Shown piece after piece: positions 52,063 to 61,120 of a stretch of 64,000 bases of DNA. The stretch comes from Pseudomonas azotoformans (GTDB lineage: Bacteria > Pseudomonadota > Gammaproteobacteria > Pseudomonadales > Pseudomonadaceae). Where the stretch lies: the NCBI RefSeq assembly GCF_900103345.1, contig NZ_LT629702.1, positions 4,944,501 through 5,008,500 of the forward strand. The letters run 5' to 3'. The notes under the pieces are model-generated. The model saw only the letters and a program-made list of their open reading frames with translations, did not search any database and had not been told where the DNA came from. Both the position numbers and the translations under genes were made by a program. Positions within the stretch are counted from its first letter, which is position 1. Each line of letters opens with the position of its first letter.

Positions 52063-52728
52063 TCAGGACTCCAGGTCATGCCGGTTGACCCGGTCTTCCA
52101 GGCGGTTTTGCAAGTGCGCCAGGATGCTCGCCAGAATCCAGTAGATCAGCGCAGCGGAGAGATACATGGTGAAGATTTCAAAGGTCCGTGCCGACACCAG
52201 TTGCGCCTGGCGGAACAGCTCGGGCACCTGGATGGTGGCGGCCAGCGCCGTGTCCTTGACCAGCGAAATGAAGCTGTTGCCCAGCGGCGGCAAGGCGGTG
52301 CGCATCGCCTGCGGCAGGATGGCCCGGCGCAGGGTCTGCGCGCGGGTCATGCCGATACTGGCGGCGGCTTCCCATTGGCCGCGCTCGATGGAACCGATGG
52401 CGGCGCGCAGGATTTCACAGGCGTAGGCGGCCATGTTCAGCGAAAAGCCGATCATGGCCGCCGGGATCGGATCCAGCTCGATGCCCACTTGCGGCAAGCC
52501 GTAATAGATCAAGAACAGCTGTACCAGCAAGGGCGTGCCGCGAAAGAACGACACATAGACTCGGGCGAGCCAGCTCACCAGCTTGAAACGCGACAGGCGC
52601 ATCAAGGCCAGGCCGAAGCCCAGCAGCAAGCCGAAAAACATCCCGCCGAGGCTGAGGATCACCGTGTAATACGCGCCCTTGAGCAGAAAGGGCGCGGAGT
52701 CCAGCGCGAGTTGGAAACCTGCTTCCAT
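52063..52728 (-). CDS. tcyL: L-cystine ABC transporter permease
   Basis: This 221-residue HisM/YecS-like permease has about five transmembrane segments. It shows YVSFFRGTPLLVQLFLIYYG and the coupling loop GQWEAAASIGMTRAQTLRRA, then ILPQAMRTALP. Its start overlaps the tcyJ stop by 1 bp. As with YecS, a single permease type is encoded, so the channel is presumably a homodimer. Confidence 0.9.
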   Translation of the reverse strand: MEAGFQLALDSAPFLLKGAYYTVILSLGGMFFGLLLGFGLALMRLSRFKLVSWLARVYVSFFRGTPLLVQLFLIYYGLPQVGIELDPIPAAMIGFSLNMAAYACEILRAAIGSIERGQWEAAASIGMTRAQTLRRAILPQAMRTALPPLGNSFISLVKDTALAATIQVPELFRQAQLVSARTFEIFTMYLSAALIYWILASILAHLQNRLEDRVNRHDLES

Positions 52729-53522
52729 TATTGAGTGACGTCAGCGTTGAAGTACTTCTCGGACAGCTTCTTCAAGGTGCCGTCGGCGCGCAGTTTGTCG
52801 AGGGCCTTGTTCACCGCATCAAGCAGTTCTGGCTCACCCTTGCGCAGGGCGATACCGGCTTCCTGACGGGAGAAGGCGTCGCCGGCAGCGGCGGTGTCCG
52901 GGGCTTTCTTGGCGTATTCCAGGGCGGCCAGGCGGTCGATCAGGATGGCGTCGATACGGCCGATGCGCAGGTCCTGGAACTTGGTTGGGTCGTCGTTGTA
53001 GGTCTTGATGATGGCTTGGGGTTGGTTGTCCTTGAGCCATTGCTCGTAGTTGGTGCCCAGGCCCACACCGACTTTCTTGCCGGCCAGGTCGTCGGCGGTC
53101 TTGATGGTGTCGACGTTTTTCTTCAAGACCAGGGCCTGGATACCGGAGACGGTGTAAGGCTTGGAGAAGTCGTATTTCTTTTTACGTTCTTCGGAGATGG
53201 TCACTTGGTTGACCACGGCGTCCAGGCGCTTGGATTCCAGGGCGGCGAGGATGCCGTCCCATGGCGTCGCTTGCAGCTTGACCTTCACGCCCAGCTCTTT
53301 AGCCAGCGCTTCGGACAGCTCCACTTCGAAACCGCTGAGCTTGCCGCTTTCATCGACGAAGCTGAACGGCGGGTAGGTACCTTCCAGGCCGATCTTGATC
53401 TCGCCGGCTTTTTTGATATTGCCCAGCTGATCACCCGCGACTGCTTGGCCGATCAGGCCAGCCCCGAGTGCCAGGCCCAAAGTGCCAACCAGCAACGTGC
53501 GACGGAATACAGAAATAGTCAT
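52728..53522 (-). CDS. tcyJ: L-cystine-binding protein TcyJ (FliY-like)
   Basis: This 264-residue periplasmic protein has signal peptide LLVGTLGLALGAGLIGQAVAG. The mature SBP_bac_3 fold reads IKKAGEIKIGLEGTYPPFSF, SGKLSGFEVELSEALAKELG, KRLDAVVNQVTISEERKKKY and GVGLGTNYEQWLKDNQPQAI, very like FliY/TcyJ of enteric bacteria, which binds cystine and related sulfur amino acids. ATG 53522 is the family start. A TTATTCC-N5-GGAATAA dyad lies about 140 bp upstream. Confidence 0.92.
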   Translation of the reverse strand: MTISVFRRTLLVGTLGLALGAGLIGQAVAGDQLGNIKKAGEIKIGLEGTYPPFSFVDESGKLSGFEVELSEALAKELGVKVKLQATPWDGILAALESKRLDAVVNQVTISEERKKKYDFSKPYTVSGIQALVLKKNVDTIKTADDLAGKKVGVGLGTNYEQWLKDNQPQAIIKTYNDDPTKFQDLRIGRIDAILIDRLAALEYAKKAPDTAAAGDAFSRQEAGIALRKGEPELLDAVNKALDKLRADGTLKKLSEKYFNADVTQ

Positions 53523-53663
53523 GAAGAGCCCCTGTGTTTTTATGGTGTGCGAAGCAGGTGACGCAGTAGTCGTATCCTGCCTTAAAGCGCGTAGCGCGTC
53601 TTCGCCCACGGCGCGACTATAAAGCCGGTTTTTAAGACTTGAAAATAATATAAATTAATCTAT

Positions 53664-53682
53664 TTATTCCTTTATGGAATAA
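53664..53682 (-). promoter_or_regulatory. TTATTCC-N5-GGAATAA dyad upstream of tcyJ
   Basis: Perfect seven-base inverted repeat in an AT-rich block. It resembles the AT-rich sites used by CysB-type regulators and recurs in parts upstream of other sulfur genes in this window. Confidence 0.5.
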
Positions 53683-53695
53683 TAAAAATTCTTTC

Positions 53696-53795
53696 TGTAG
53701 GAGCGAGCTTGCTCGCGAAAAACCCGAGAGCGCCGCTGGGTATCAGATACCCAGCGTTATCGTTGACGTTCTTCGCGAGCAAGCTCGCTCCTACA
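53696..53795. repeat. REPIN, family B
   Basis: TGTAGGAGCGAGCTTGCTCG and inverse, 100 bp in total, between the tcyJ promoter region and dcyD. Confidence 0.9.
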
Positions 53796-53809
53796 GGGAT
53801 GGGCGTGAA

Positions 53810-54802
53810 TCAGAAGGCAGAGCCGTAGGCAAACAACGCCGGTGCCCCGCCGGTATGCAGGAAAATGATCGGGCCATCCTCGAAGCGCTGACGCCCGATA
53901 CCGTCCAGCAAGCCGGCCATGGCCTTGCCAGTGTAGACCGGGTCCAGCAGCAGGCCTTCCTGGCTCGCCAGTAACTTGACCGCAGACAGCGTGCCGGCGT
54001 TCGGTTCGCCATAGCGCGGGCCGAAATATTCGTCCCACAGGATCACCTTGAATGCCTCGGGAATATCCACACCCAGCAATTCGGCGGTGCGTTCGGCCAG
54101 GCCCTGCACTTTCGGGAACTGGGCTTCTTCGGTGCGCGATACGGTGATACCGATCACCGGCAACTGCGGCAGCACTTCACTCAACGCCAGGGCCAGGCCG
54201 CTGTGGGTTCCCGCGCTGCCGGACGCCAGCACCACGGCGGCAAATTCGATGCCGCTGGCTTCGATCTGTGCGGCCAGCTCCAGGCCGGCGCGCACATAGC
54301 CCAACGCACCGAGGGCGTTGGAGCCGCCGATAGGCACCAGGTACGGCTGCTTGCCGTTGCTGCGCAGGCGGTCGGCGAGGGCGTTGAGTTGGTCGTCGAC
54401 ATTGTCGAGGTTCTCCACCAGCTCCACCTTGGCGTCGAACAGGTCCAGCAGCAGGCGGTTGCCGTTGCCCAGGTAGTTGGGGTCTTCGGTGCCGGTGGGG
54501 TTCTCCAGCAGGGCGACGCAGCCCAGGCCGAGCTTGGCGGCCAGCGCGGCGGTCTGGCGCACGTGGTTGGACTGGATCGCGCCAGCGGTCACCAGGGTGT
54601 CGGCGCCTTGGGCGATAGCGTCGGCGGCCAGGTATTCGAGTTTGCGCAGCTTGTTGCCGCCCATGGCCAGCGGTGTGGTGTCGTCACGCTTGACGTAGAT
54701 GTCCCTGCCCAACCAGGCCGACAGCCGCTCGAGTTTTTCCAGGGCGGTGGCGCCACCCAGCAGTTCCAGGCGGTTAAAACGGTCGAGCTGTTGTTTGATC
54801 AT
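53810..54802 (-). CDS. dcyD: D-cysteine desulfhydrase
   Basis: This 330-residue PLP enzyme of the ACC-deaminase/DcyD family converts D-cysteine to pyruvate, ammonia and sulfide. The PLP lysine lies in [12 protein letters not shown] (near 50), the cofactor-loop Ser in [18 protein letters not shown], and the phosphate loop in [15 protein letters not shown]. The end [20 protein letters not shown] is typical of DcyD. It follows the cystine transporter in transcription order upstream, as in enteric fliY-dcyD-yecSC. It is divergent from the serine acetyltransferase gene. Confidence 0.93.
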   Translation of the reverse strand: MIKQQLDRFNRLELLGGATALEKLERLSAWLGRDIYVKRDDTTPLAMGGNKLRKLEYLAADAIAQGADTLVTAGAIQSNHVRQTAALAAKLGLGCVALLENPTGTEDPNYLGNGNRLLLDLFDAKVELVENLDNVDDQLNALADRLRSNGKQPYLVPIGGSNALGALGYVRAGLELAAQIEASGIEFAAVVLASGSAGTHSGLALALSEVLPQLPVIGITVSRTEEAQFPKVQGLAERTAELLGVDIPEAFKVILWDEYFGPRYGEPNAGTLSAVKLLASQEGLLLDPVYTGKAMAGLLDGIGRQRFEDGPIIFLHTGGAPALFAYGSAF

Positions 54803-54871
54803 GGCTACGCACGGTTGATGAGGATGGGGCGACTATAGGCAGGCACTTTTCATCGGGCAACCGCCAATCGC

Positions 54872-54878
54872 TTATTCC
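54872..54878 (+). promoter_or_regulatory. TTATTCC motif between dcyD and the acetyltransferase gene
   Basis: TTATTCCGG in the 165-bp divergent region; the same heptamer occurs upstream of tcyJ. A single short motif, so weak alone. Confidence 0.35.
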
Positions 54879-54967
54879 GGATGGTTCTTAGTATTGCACC
54901 ATTGGTTCTTAAGGGCGGCCAGCGTGCATACCGTAAAGTGAGCGCCATTACGTCAGGAGTGAAAACC

Positions 54968-55894
54968 GTGAGTGAGCGTTCCAGTCATTGGCAATTACAG
55001 ACCATCGTCAGCCAGTTGCGCGGTGCCCGGGACCAGTGGCGCACGCGCAATGGCCGCTTGAGCGGTGAGCATGGTGGCCGCGAGTTGCCGTCCCGCGAGG
55101 CGGTGGCGCAGATCCTGGAGTCGTTGTGCGGCGCTTTGTTCCCCATGCGCCTGGGGCCGGTGGACCTGCGTGAAGAAAGCGAAGATTTCTACGTCGGCCA
55201 CACCCTCGATGTGGCGCTCAATGCCCTGCTCGGCCAGGCGCGCCTGGAACTGCGCTATGCCGCGCGCCAGAGCGGCGAGGACGACAGCGCCGTCGATGCT
55301 CACGCCATCCGCCTGATCCAGGATTTCGCCCTGGCCTTGCCGTCCCTGCGCAGCCTGTTGGACACCGACGTGCTGGCCGCCTACCACGGCGACCCGGCGG
55401 CGCGCAGCGTGGATGAAGTGCTGTTGTGCTACCCCGGCATCCTGGCGGTGATTCACCATCGCCTGGCCCACCACCTGTACCGCGCCGGTCTGCCGCTGCT
55501 GGCGCGCATCAGTGCCGAGATCGCCCACTCGGCCACTGGCATCGACATCCATCCCGGCGCGCAGATCGGCCCGAGTTTCTTTATCGACCATGGGACCGGT
55601 GTGGTCATCGGCGAGACCGCGATCATCGGCGAGCGCGTGCGCATCTACCAGGCCGTGACCCTCGGCGCCAAGCGCTTCCCGGCGGACGAGGACGGGCAGT
55701 TGCAGAAGGGCCATCCGCGTCACCCGATTGTCGAGGACGATGTGGTGATCTACGCCGGGGCGACGATCCTGGGGCGCATCACCATCGGCAAGGGCTCGAC
55801 CATTGGGGGTAACGTATGGCTGACCCGCAGCGTGCCGGCGGGGGCGAATATCACCCAGGCGAATTTGCAGCATGAAGATGGCGCGCAGAAGTAA
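54968..55894 (+). CDS. epsC: serine O-acetyltransferase (EpsC type)
   Basis: This 308-residue enzyme makes O-acetylserine, the carbon acceptor for cysteine synthesis. The N-terminal helical domain (about 1-190) precedes a left-handed beta-helix of hexapeptide repeats: GIDIHPGAQIGPSFFIDHGT, then GVVIGETAIIGERVRIYQAV and TLGAKRF. The His/Asp catalytic pair is in FIDHGT and its surroundings. The start is GTG 54968, because CAGGAG precedes it at the right distance and the family N-terminus SERSSHWQLQTIVSQLR follows. It is longer than the housekeeping CysE (about 260), so it is likely a second enzyme used with this sulfur cluster. Confidence 0.9.
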   Translation: MSERSSHWQLQTIVSQLRGARDQWRTRNGRLSGEHGGRELPSREAVAQILESLCGALFPMRLGPVDLREESEDFYVGHTLDVALNALLGQARLELRYAARQSGEDDSAVDAHAIRLIQDFALALPSLRSLLDTDVLAAYHGDPAARSVDEVLLCYPGILAVIHHRLAHHLYRAGLPLLARISAEIAHSATGIDIHPGAQIGPSFFIDHGTGVVIGETAIIGERVRIYQAVTLGAKRFPADEDGQLQKGHPRHPIVEDDVVIYAGATILGRITIGKGSTIGGNVWLTRSVPAGANITQANLQHEDGAQK

Positions 55895-55913
55895 AACCCC
55901 TGCACAAATACCC

Positions 55914-56001
55914 TGTGGGAGGGGGCTTGCCCCCGATAGCGGAGTGTCAGTCAACATTGAATTGACTGAATCACCGCCATCGGGGGCAAGCCCCCTCCCA
56001 C
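55914..56001. repeat. REPIN, family A
   Basis: Inverted pair of family A palindromes after the acetyltransferase gene. Confidence 0.9.
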
Positions 56002-56268
56002 CTTTGCCTGCATTGCACATTTGAACCGTATTTCAGCCACTAACCGCTGAACGATTTGCCGTTCCTGCCCGTCATACCTTTCCTTGAGCTAGTGTAGGAA
56101 TCACCTACCACTCAGCCTTGCGATTAGTCCCAGACCGCCTATCCATGTTTAACTTGAATGCTCGTTCAAGTTAAACCCGGTGGTTCGCTGCCCGCTCACA
56201 ACAGGAGGCTTACCTTTGCTGAGTCCGTTATTGACAGCCACATCCCTCACCCTCGGGGTGCATCGTTC
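56002..56268. other. betT-like upstream region
   Basis: Non-coding promoter region of the BCCT transporter. Apart from the operator-like dyad at 56147-56176 I see no other gene or structured RNA. Confidence 0.45.
56147..56176 (+). promoter_or_regulatory. operator-like dyad upstream of the BCCT transporter
   Basis: Perfect 12-bp arms GTTTAACTTGAA and TTCAAGTTAAAC with a 6-bp spacer (TGCTCG). The core TTGAA-N6-TTCAA is the shape of TetR-type operators such as BetI sites. It lies 93 bp before the start codon. Confidence 0.6.
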
Positions 56269-58269
56269 ATGAGTGCATCGTCCACCCCATCCAGCGGCCT
56301 GGTGCGCATGAATGCGCCGGTCTTCTACTTCGCCGCGACGTTTATCCTGCTGTTCGGCATCACTGTCATCGCTATCCCGCAACAGGCCGGTGCCTGGCTG
56401 CTGGCGGCGCAAAACTGGGCGGCCAACACGGTCGGCTGGTACTACATGCTGGCGATGACCCTGTATCTGGTCTTCGTGGTGGTCACCGCGCTATCGGGCT
56501 ACGGCAAGATAAAACTCGGTGCCGACCACGACGAGCCCGAATTCAGTTATCTGTCCTGGGCCGGCATGCTGTTCGCCGCCGGGATCAGCATCACGCTGTT
56601 CTTCTTCTGCGTCTCCGAGCCGCTGACGCACCTGGTGCAACCGCCGCAAGGCGCGCCGATGAACGCCGACGCCGCACGCCAGGCCATGCAGATTCTGTTT
56701 TTGCACTGGGGCCTGCATGGTTGGGGCGTGTTCGCCTTTGTCGGCATGGCCCTGGCGTACTTCGCCTATCGGCATAACCTGCCGCTGGCGTTGCGCTCGG
56801 CGTTGTACCCGCTGATCGGCAAACGCATCAATGGCCCCATCGGTTACGCGGTGGATGGCTTCGGCATCATCGCCACGGTGTTCGGCCTGGGCGCGGACAT
56901 GGGTTTTGGGGTGCTGCACCTCAACTCCGGTCTCGATTATCTGTTTGGCATTGCCCATACCCAGTGGATCCAGGTTGGCCTCATCACCCTGATGATGGGC
57001 GCGGCGATCCTGGTCGCCGTGGCCGGCGTTGACAAGGGCGTGCGGGTGATGTCCGACATCAACATGCTGCTGGCCTGTGCGCTGCTGCTGTTCGTGTTGT
57101 TCGCAGGTCCCACCCAGCATTTGCTCAACACCCTGATCCAGAACATCGGCGACTACCTGGGCGCCTTGCCGACCAAGAGTTTCGACGTGTATGCCTACGA
57201 CAAACCCAGCGACTGGCTGGGCGGCTGGACGGTGTTCTACTGGGCCTGGTGGATCGCATGGTCGCCGTTCGTGGGCCTGTTCATCGCACGTATTTCCCGT
57301 GGCCGTACCATCCGCGAATTCGTGTTCGGCGTGTTGCTGATCCCGCTGGGTTTTACCCTGGCGTGGATGTCGATCTTCGGCAACAGCGCCATCGACCAGG
57401 TGCTCAACCACGGCATGGCCGCACTCGGCCAATCGGCCATCGATGACCCGTCGATGAGCCTCTACCTGCTGCTGGAAACCTACCCGTGGAGCAAGACCGT
57501 CATCGCGGTCACGGTGTTTATCAGCTTCGTGTTCTTCGTCACCTCGGCCGACTCCGGCACCGTGGTGCTGTCGACCCTGTCGTCCAAGGGCGGCAACGCC
57601 GATGAAGACGGGCCGAAATGGCTGCGGGTGTTCTGGGGGGCGATGACCGCGCTGGTCACCAGTGCCTTGCTGTTCGCCGGCAGTATCGACTCGCTCAAGT
57701 CAGCGGTGGTGCTGACCTCGCTGCCGTTCTCGATGATCCTGCTGCTGATGATGTGGGGGCTGCACAAGGCGTTCTACCTCGAATCGCAGAAGCAGATTGC
57801 CCAGTTGCATTCGTTGGCGCCGGTTTCGGCAGCGCGCAAAGGCCGGGGTGGCTGGCGTCAGCGGTTGAGCCAGGCGGTGCATTTCCCGTCGCGGGATGAG
57901 GTGTATCGCTTCCTGGAATCAACCGTGCGCCCGGCGATTGAAGAGGTGACGGCGGTGTTCGTCGAGAAGGGCCTGAGTGTGGTCACCCAGCCCGACCCGT
58001 CCAACGACAGCGTCAGCCTGGAAATCGGCCATGGCGAGGAACATCCCTTCGTCTATCAAGTGCAGATGCGCGGCTACTTCACGCCGTCGTTTGCCCGTGG
58101 TGGTATGGGCTCTAAAGAGATCAACAACCGTCGCTACTACCGGGCGGAAGTGCACTTGGCCGAGGGCAGCCAGGACTACGACCTGGTCGGCTATACCAAG
58201 GAGCAGATCATCAACGACATCCTCGACCAGTACGAACGGCACCTGCAGTTCCTGCACCTGGTGCGTTGA
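56269..58269 (+). CDS. betT: BCCT family choline/betaine transporter (BetT-like)
   Basis: This 666-residue integral membrane protein has twelve transmembrane segments within residues about 15-520. The BCCT signature region FYWAWWIAWSPFVGLFIARI, followed by SRGRTIREFV, is intact, and so is the tryptophan-rich substrate path. A soluble C-terminal domain of about 140 residues follows (KGRGGWRQRLSQAVHFPSRD to the end), the size found in osmotically regulated BetT of Pseudomonas. It imports choline with Na+ or H+. ATG 56269 (MSASSTPSSGLVRMNAPVFY) is chosen over the longer open frame. Confidence 0.9.
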   Translation: MSASSTPSSGLVRMNAPVFYFAATFILLFGITVIAIPQQAGAWLLAAQNWAANTVGWYYMLAMTLYLVFVVVTALSGYGKIKLGADHDEPEFSYLSWAGMLFAAGISITLFFFCVSEPLTHLVQPPQGAPMNADAARQAMQILFLHWGLHGWGVFAFVGMALAYFAYRHNLPLALRSALYPLIGKRINGPIGYAVDGFGIIATVFGLGADMGFGVLHLNSGLDYLFGIAHTQWIQVGLITLMMGAAILVAVAGVDKGVRVMSDINMLLACALLLFVLFAGPTQHLLNTLIQNIGDYLGALPTKSFDVYAYDKPSDWLGGWTVFYWAWWIAWSPFVGLFIARISRGRTIREFVFGVLLIPLGFTLAWMSIFGNSAIDQVLNHGMAALGQSAIDDPSMSLYLLLETYPWSKTVIAVTVFISFVFFVTSADSGTVVLSTLSSKGGNADEDGPKWLRVFWGAMTALVTSALLFAGSIDSLKSAVVLTSLPFSMILLLMMWGLHKAFYLESQKQIAQLHSLAPVSAARKGRGGWRQRLSQAVHFPSRDEVYRFLESTVRPAIEEVTAVFVEKGLSVVTQPDPSNDSVSLEIGHGEEHPFVYQVQMRGYFTPSFARGGMGSKEINNRRYYRAEVHLAEGSQDYDLVGYTKEQIINDILDQYERHLQFLHLVR

Positions 58270-58300
58270 CGGTCAAAGCAGGCCTGTTAGAGAAGCTTTA

Positions 58301-58328
58301 TGTGAGAGGGGGCAAGCCCCCTCCCACA
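58301..58328. repeat. single fused REP hairpin, family A
   Basis: TGTGAGAGGGGG-CAAG-CCCCCTCCCACA, made of the outer arms only, without the usual spacer between two palindromes. Lies 31 bp after the BCCT stop. Confidence 0.8.
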
Positions 58329-58482
58329 AAAGTATGTGCAAGGCCCTGAATTTTCGGGTTTTCTTAAATTTAATTTCATCCGTCACCCGCCGGTTTTGAC
58401 GCGCAACTGTCATCTGGCCACTGCGTAATTGTGTGAAGCGTTTGACGCTTTCATTTCAGAACAGTGACGGAGACCGGTACCA

Positions 58483-59832
58483 ATGAAGACGTTGATAAGC
58501 CCTATGGTGGGTGCCGCCATGGCGAGCTTTATGCTGTCCGCCCACGCCGATTTTATCGATGACAGCCACGCCGATGTGACCCTGCTCAACCGCTACCTCA
58601 ACCAGCAGGGGCGTGACGTGGTGAACAGCAACGCCAAGGCCCACAGCATTCGCGATTGGGGCCAGGGGTTTGAGTTCAACTTCAAGTCCGGCTACACCGA
58701 AGGCCCGGTGGGGTTTGGCCTGGACCTGCAGGCGTTCTACGGGTTGAAGCTAGACTCCGGTGGCGATCTCAACGACAAGGATCACCAGGGCCGCTACCCC
58801 GGCAGCATGTTCCCGCTGGACAACGGCAAGTCCGCCGACCAGTTCGGCGTGTTGAGCCCGACGTTCAAGATGCGTTTCGCCAAGGACGAGTTGCGCCTGG
58901 GTACGCTCTACGGCAACAACCCGGTGCTGGCCAACACCGACGGGCGCCTGTACCAGCAGACCAACACCGGTGTGCAACTGGTGTCCAAAGACCTCAGTGA
59001 TTTCACCTTCACCGGTGGCGATATCTTCAAGACCAAGATCCGCAACGAAACCGGCGACCAGGGCATGATCACCGCCGGTGGCACCAAAGAGAGCGATCGC
59101 TTCCTGTTCGGCGGTGCGGACTACACCGGCATCCAGAACACCACGGTCAGTCTGTGGTACTCCAACCTTGAGGATTACTACCAGCAGTTCTTCCTTGGCG
59201 CCAAGCGCCATGATGCCTTGTCGGTGGGCGCTATCGACACCGATGTGCGGGTGTTCCGCAGCCTGGGCGTGGGCGGCAACGCCGATGGCGACAAGGACTT
59301 CGCGGCGGCCGGCCTCTACGGTGACGGCACGGGCAAGGGGCGTATCAACCAGACCACCGCCAGCCTGCTTGAGAGCTACAGCCTTGACGGGCATACCGTC
59401 GGCCTGGGCATCCAGAAAAACAGTGGCGACAGCGATTTTCCGTACCTGGATTCCGGCCTGAACAGCGGTGACAACCGCCAGGGCCCAGGTTCAGGCGCCG
59501 ACACTCCGGCGCTGACCAACATGCAGTTGAATAAATTTCAACACGCCGGTGAGCGCACTTGGCTTGCACAGTACAAGTATGACTTCGGTAAGCTGGGCCT
59601 CACGGGCCTGACGTTCTCCGCCGCCTATGCCCACGGCGATGACATCCGCACGGCGCAAGGCACTACCAGCGAATGGGAACGTAACGTCGCCGTGGCGTAT
59701 CAAGTGCCCACCGGCACCCTCAAAGGCCTGGGTGTCACCTGGAAAAACGCCCACGCCAGCCCGGACATCAGCGGTGCCACCGTGCAAGATGAAAACCGCT
59801 TCTATGTGAGTTATGTCGTTCCACTCTGGTAG
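58483..59832 (+). CDS. OprD family outer-membrane porin
   Basis: This 449-residue protein has signal peptide MVGAAMASFMLSAHA (cut near 22). The mature protein is a substrate-selective beta-barrel of the OprD family: FIDDSHADVTLLNRYLNQQG, IRDWGQGFEFNFKSGYTEGP, VGFGLDLQAFYGLKLDSGGD and NRFYVSYVVPLW, ending in aromatic residue W as expected for barrel assembly. OprD-type porins take up small carboxylates, amino acids or sulfonates; here the tau genes 2 kb away suggest, but do not prove, an organic-sulfur or small-anion substrate. No regulator lies beside it. Confidence 0.9.
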   Translation: MKTLISPMVGAAMASFMLSAHADFIDDSHADVTLLNRYLNQQGRDVVNSNAKAHSIRDWGQGFEFNFKSGYTEGPVGFGLDLQAFYGLKLDSGGDLNDKDHQGRYPGSMFPLDNGKSADQFGVLSPTFKMRFAKDELRLGTLYGNNPVLANTDGRLYQQTNTGVQLVSKDLSDFTFTGGDIFKTKIRNETGDQGMITAGGTKESDRFLFGGADYTGIQNTTVSLWYSNLEDYYQQFFLGAKRHDALSVGAIDTDVRVFRSLGVGGNADGDKDFAAAGLYGDGTGKGRINQTTASLLESYSLDGHTVGLGIQKNSGDSDFPYLDSGLNSGDNRQGPGSGADTPALTNMQLNKFQHAGERTWLAQYKYDFGKLGLTGLTFSAAYAHGDDIRTAQGTTSEWERNVAVAYQVPTGTLKGLGVTWKNAHASPDISGATVQDENRFYVSYVVPLW

Positions 59833-59881
59833 GCAATTGCTGTAGAACGGAACGGCAGACTTAAGCGATTCAGCTGGTTAA

Positions 59882-59916
59882 AAGGCCTGGGAATAACATT
59901 ATTTCCAGGCCTTATT
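59882..59916 (+). terminator. terminator after the OprD gene
   Basis: AAGGCCTGG / CCAGGCCTT stem with a 14-nt loop and a short T tail (ATTTG). Confidence 0.65.
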
Positions 59917-59940
59917 TGCCGACGTCCAAGAGAGGATTCG

Positions 59941-60978
59941 ATGACTTACATTGCTGCCGAAAACCGCTATGAATCTATCCCGTATCGCCGCGTAGGCCGC
60001 AGTGGACTGGTGCTGCCCGCACTGTCCCTGGGGTTGTGGCACAACTTTGGCGACAGCACCCCGATCGACACCCAGCGCGCCCTGCTGCGCACCGCGTTCG
60101 ACCTGGGCATCAACCACTTCGACCTGGCCAACAACTACGGCCCGCCCTACGGCAGCGCCGAGATCAACTTCGGCCGTTTGCTGCGCGAAGACTTCAAGCA
60201 CTACCGCGATGAACTGATCATCTCCAGCAAGGCCGGCTGGGACATGTGGCCCGGCCCTTACGGCCAGGGCGGCGGCTCGCGCAAGTACATCCTCGCGAGC
60301 CTCGACCAGAGCCTGCAACGCCTGGGCGTCGACTATGTGGATATCTTCTACTCCCACCGTTTTGACGCTGACACCCCGCTGGAAGAAACCGCCAGTGCCC
60401 TCGCCACTGCCGTGCAACAAGGCAAGGCGTTGTACATCGGTATCTCGTCCTACTCGGGGGTAAAAACCCGCGAAATCGCCGCCCTGCTCAAAGACTGGAA
60501 AGTGCCGCTGTTGATCCATCAGCCGGCCTACAACCTGCTCAATCGCTGGGTGGAAAAAGACCTGCTGGACACCACCGAAGAACTCGGTGCCGGGGTGATT
60601 GCCTTCACGCCGCTGGCCCAGGGGTTGCTGACCGACAAATACCTCAACGGCGTGCCGGCGGATGCGCGGGTCAACCGTCCGGGGGGGGGGTCGTTGCAGG
60701 CCAAGCACTTGTCCGAAGCCAACATCGCCCACGTGCGTGCGCTGAATGAGATCGCCAAGCGTCGTGGTCAGAGCCTGGCGCAACTGGCGCTGGCCTGGAC
60801 CCTGCGTGACCCACGGGTGACCAGTGCGCTGATCGGTGCGAGCCGGCCGGAGCAGATCATCGAGAACGTCGGGGCGTTGAAGAATTTGAGCTTCAGCGTT
60901 GAAGAACTAGCGGAGATTGATCGATTTGCGCAGGAAGGTGGGATTAACTTGTGGGAAAAGCCGTCCACGGCTGAATAA
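59941..60978 (+). CDS. aldo/keto reductase, MgrA/YghZ type
   Basis: This 345-residue NADPH-dependent reductase of the YghZ/MgrA branch acts on L-glyceraldehyde 3-phosphate or methylglyoxal in E. coli. The catalytic tetrad is visible: Asp and Tyr in HFDLANNYGPPYGS, Lys in LIISSKAGWDMWPGPY and His in DIFYSHRFDAD. The family marker RYESIPYRRVGRSGL opens the protein. At 60681-60690 a run of ten G encodes Pro-Gly-Gly-Gly inside the frame; slippage there would break the gene. AGAGGATTCG precedes the ATG. Confidence 0.88.
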   Translation: MTYIAAENRYESIPYRRVGRSGLVLPALSLGLWHNFGDSTPIDTQRALLRTAFDLGINHFDLANNYGPPYGSAEINFGRLLREDFKHYRDELIISSKAGWDMWPGPYGQGGGSRKYILASLDQSLQRLGVDYVDIFYSHRFDADTPLEETASALATAVQQGKALYIGISSYSGVKTREIAALLKDWKVPLLIHQPAYNLLNRWVEKDLLDTTEELGAGVIAFTPLAQGLLTDKYLNGVPADARVNRPGGGSLQAKHLSEANIAHVRALNEIAKRRGQSLAQLALAWTLRDPRVTSALIGASRPEQIIENVGALKNLSFSVEELAEIDRFAQEGGINLWEKPSTAE

Positions 60979-60997
60979 CTGGTCATCACTCGGCCAT

Positions 60998-61086
60998 TGT
61001 GGGAGGGGGCTTGCCCCCGATGGGGGTGGGTCAATCACTGATTAGTTGGCCGACAATCTGCTATCGGGGGCAAGCCCCCTCCCACA
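60998..61086. repeat. REPIN, family A
   Basis: Inverted pair of family A palindromes between the aldo/keto reductase gene and tauD, at the convergent 3' ends. Confidence 0.9.
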
Positions 61087-61120
61087 CTTTGATTTTCAGT
61101 GTTGCTGAGATCCTGTGGGC

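Noticed and set aside
367..61086. Could the repeated palindromes be a CRISPR array?
   Set aside because: The copies are dispersed singly between genes, in inverted pairs, without regular spacers or cas genes; they are REP/REPIN elements.
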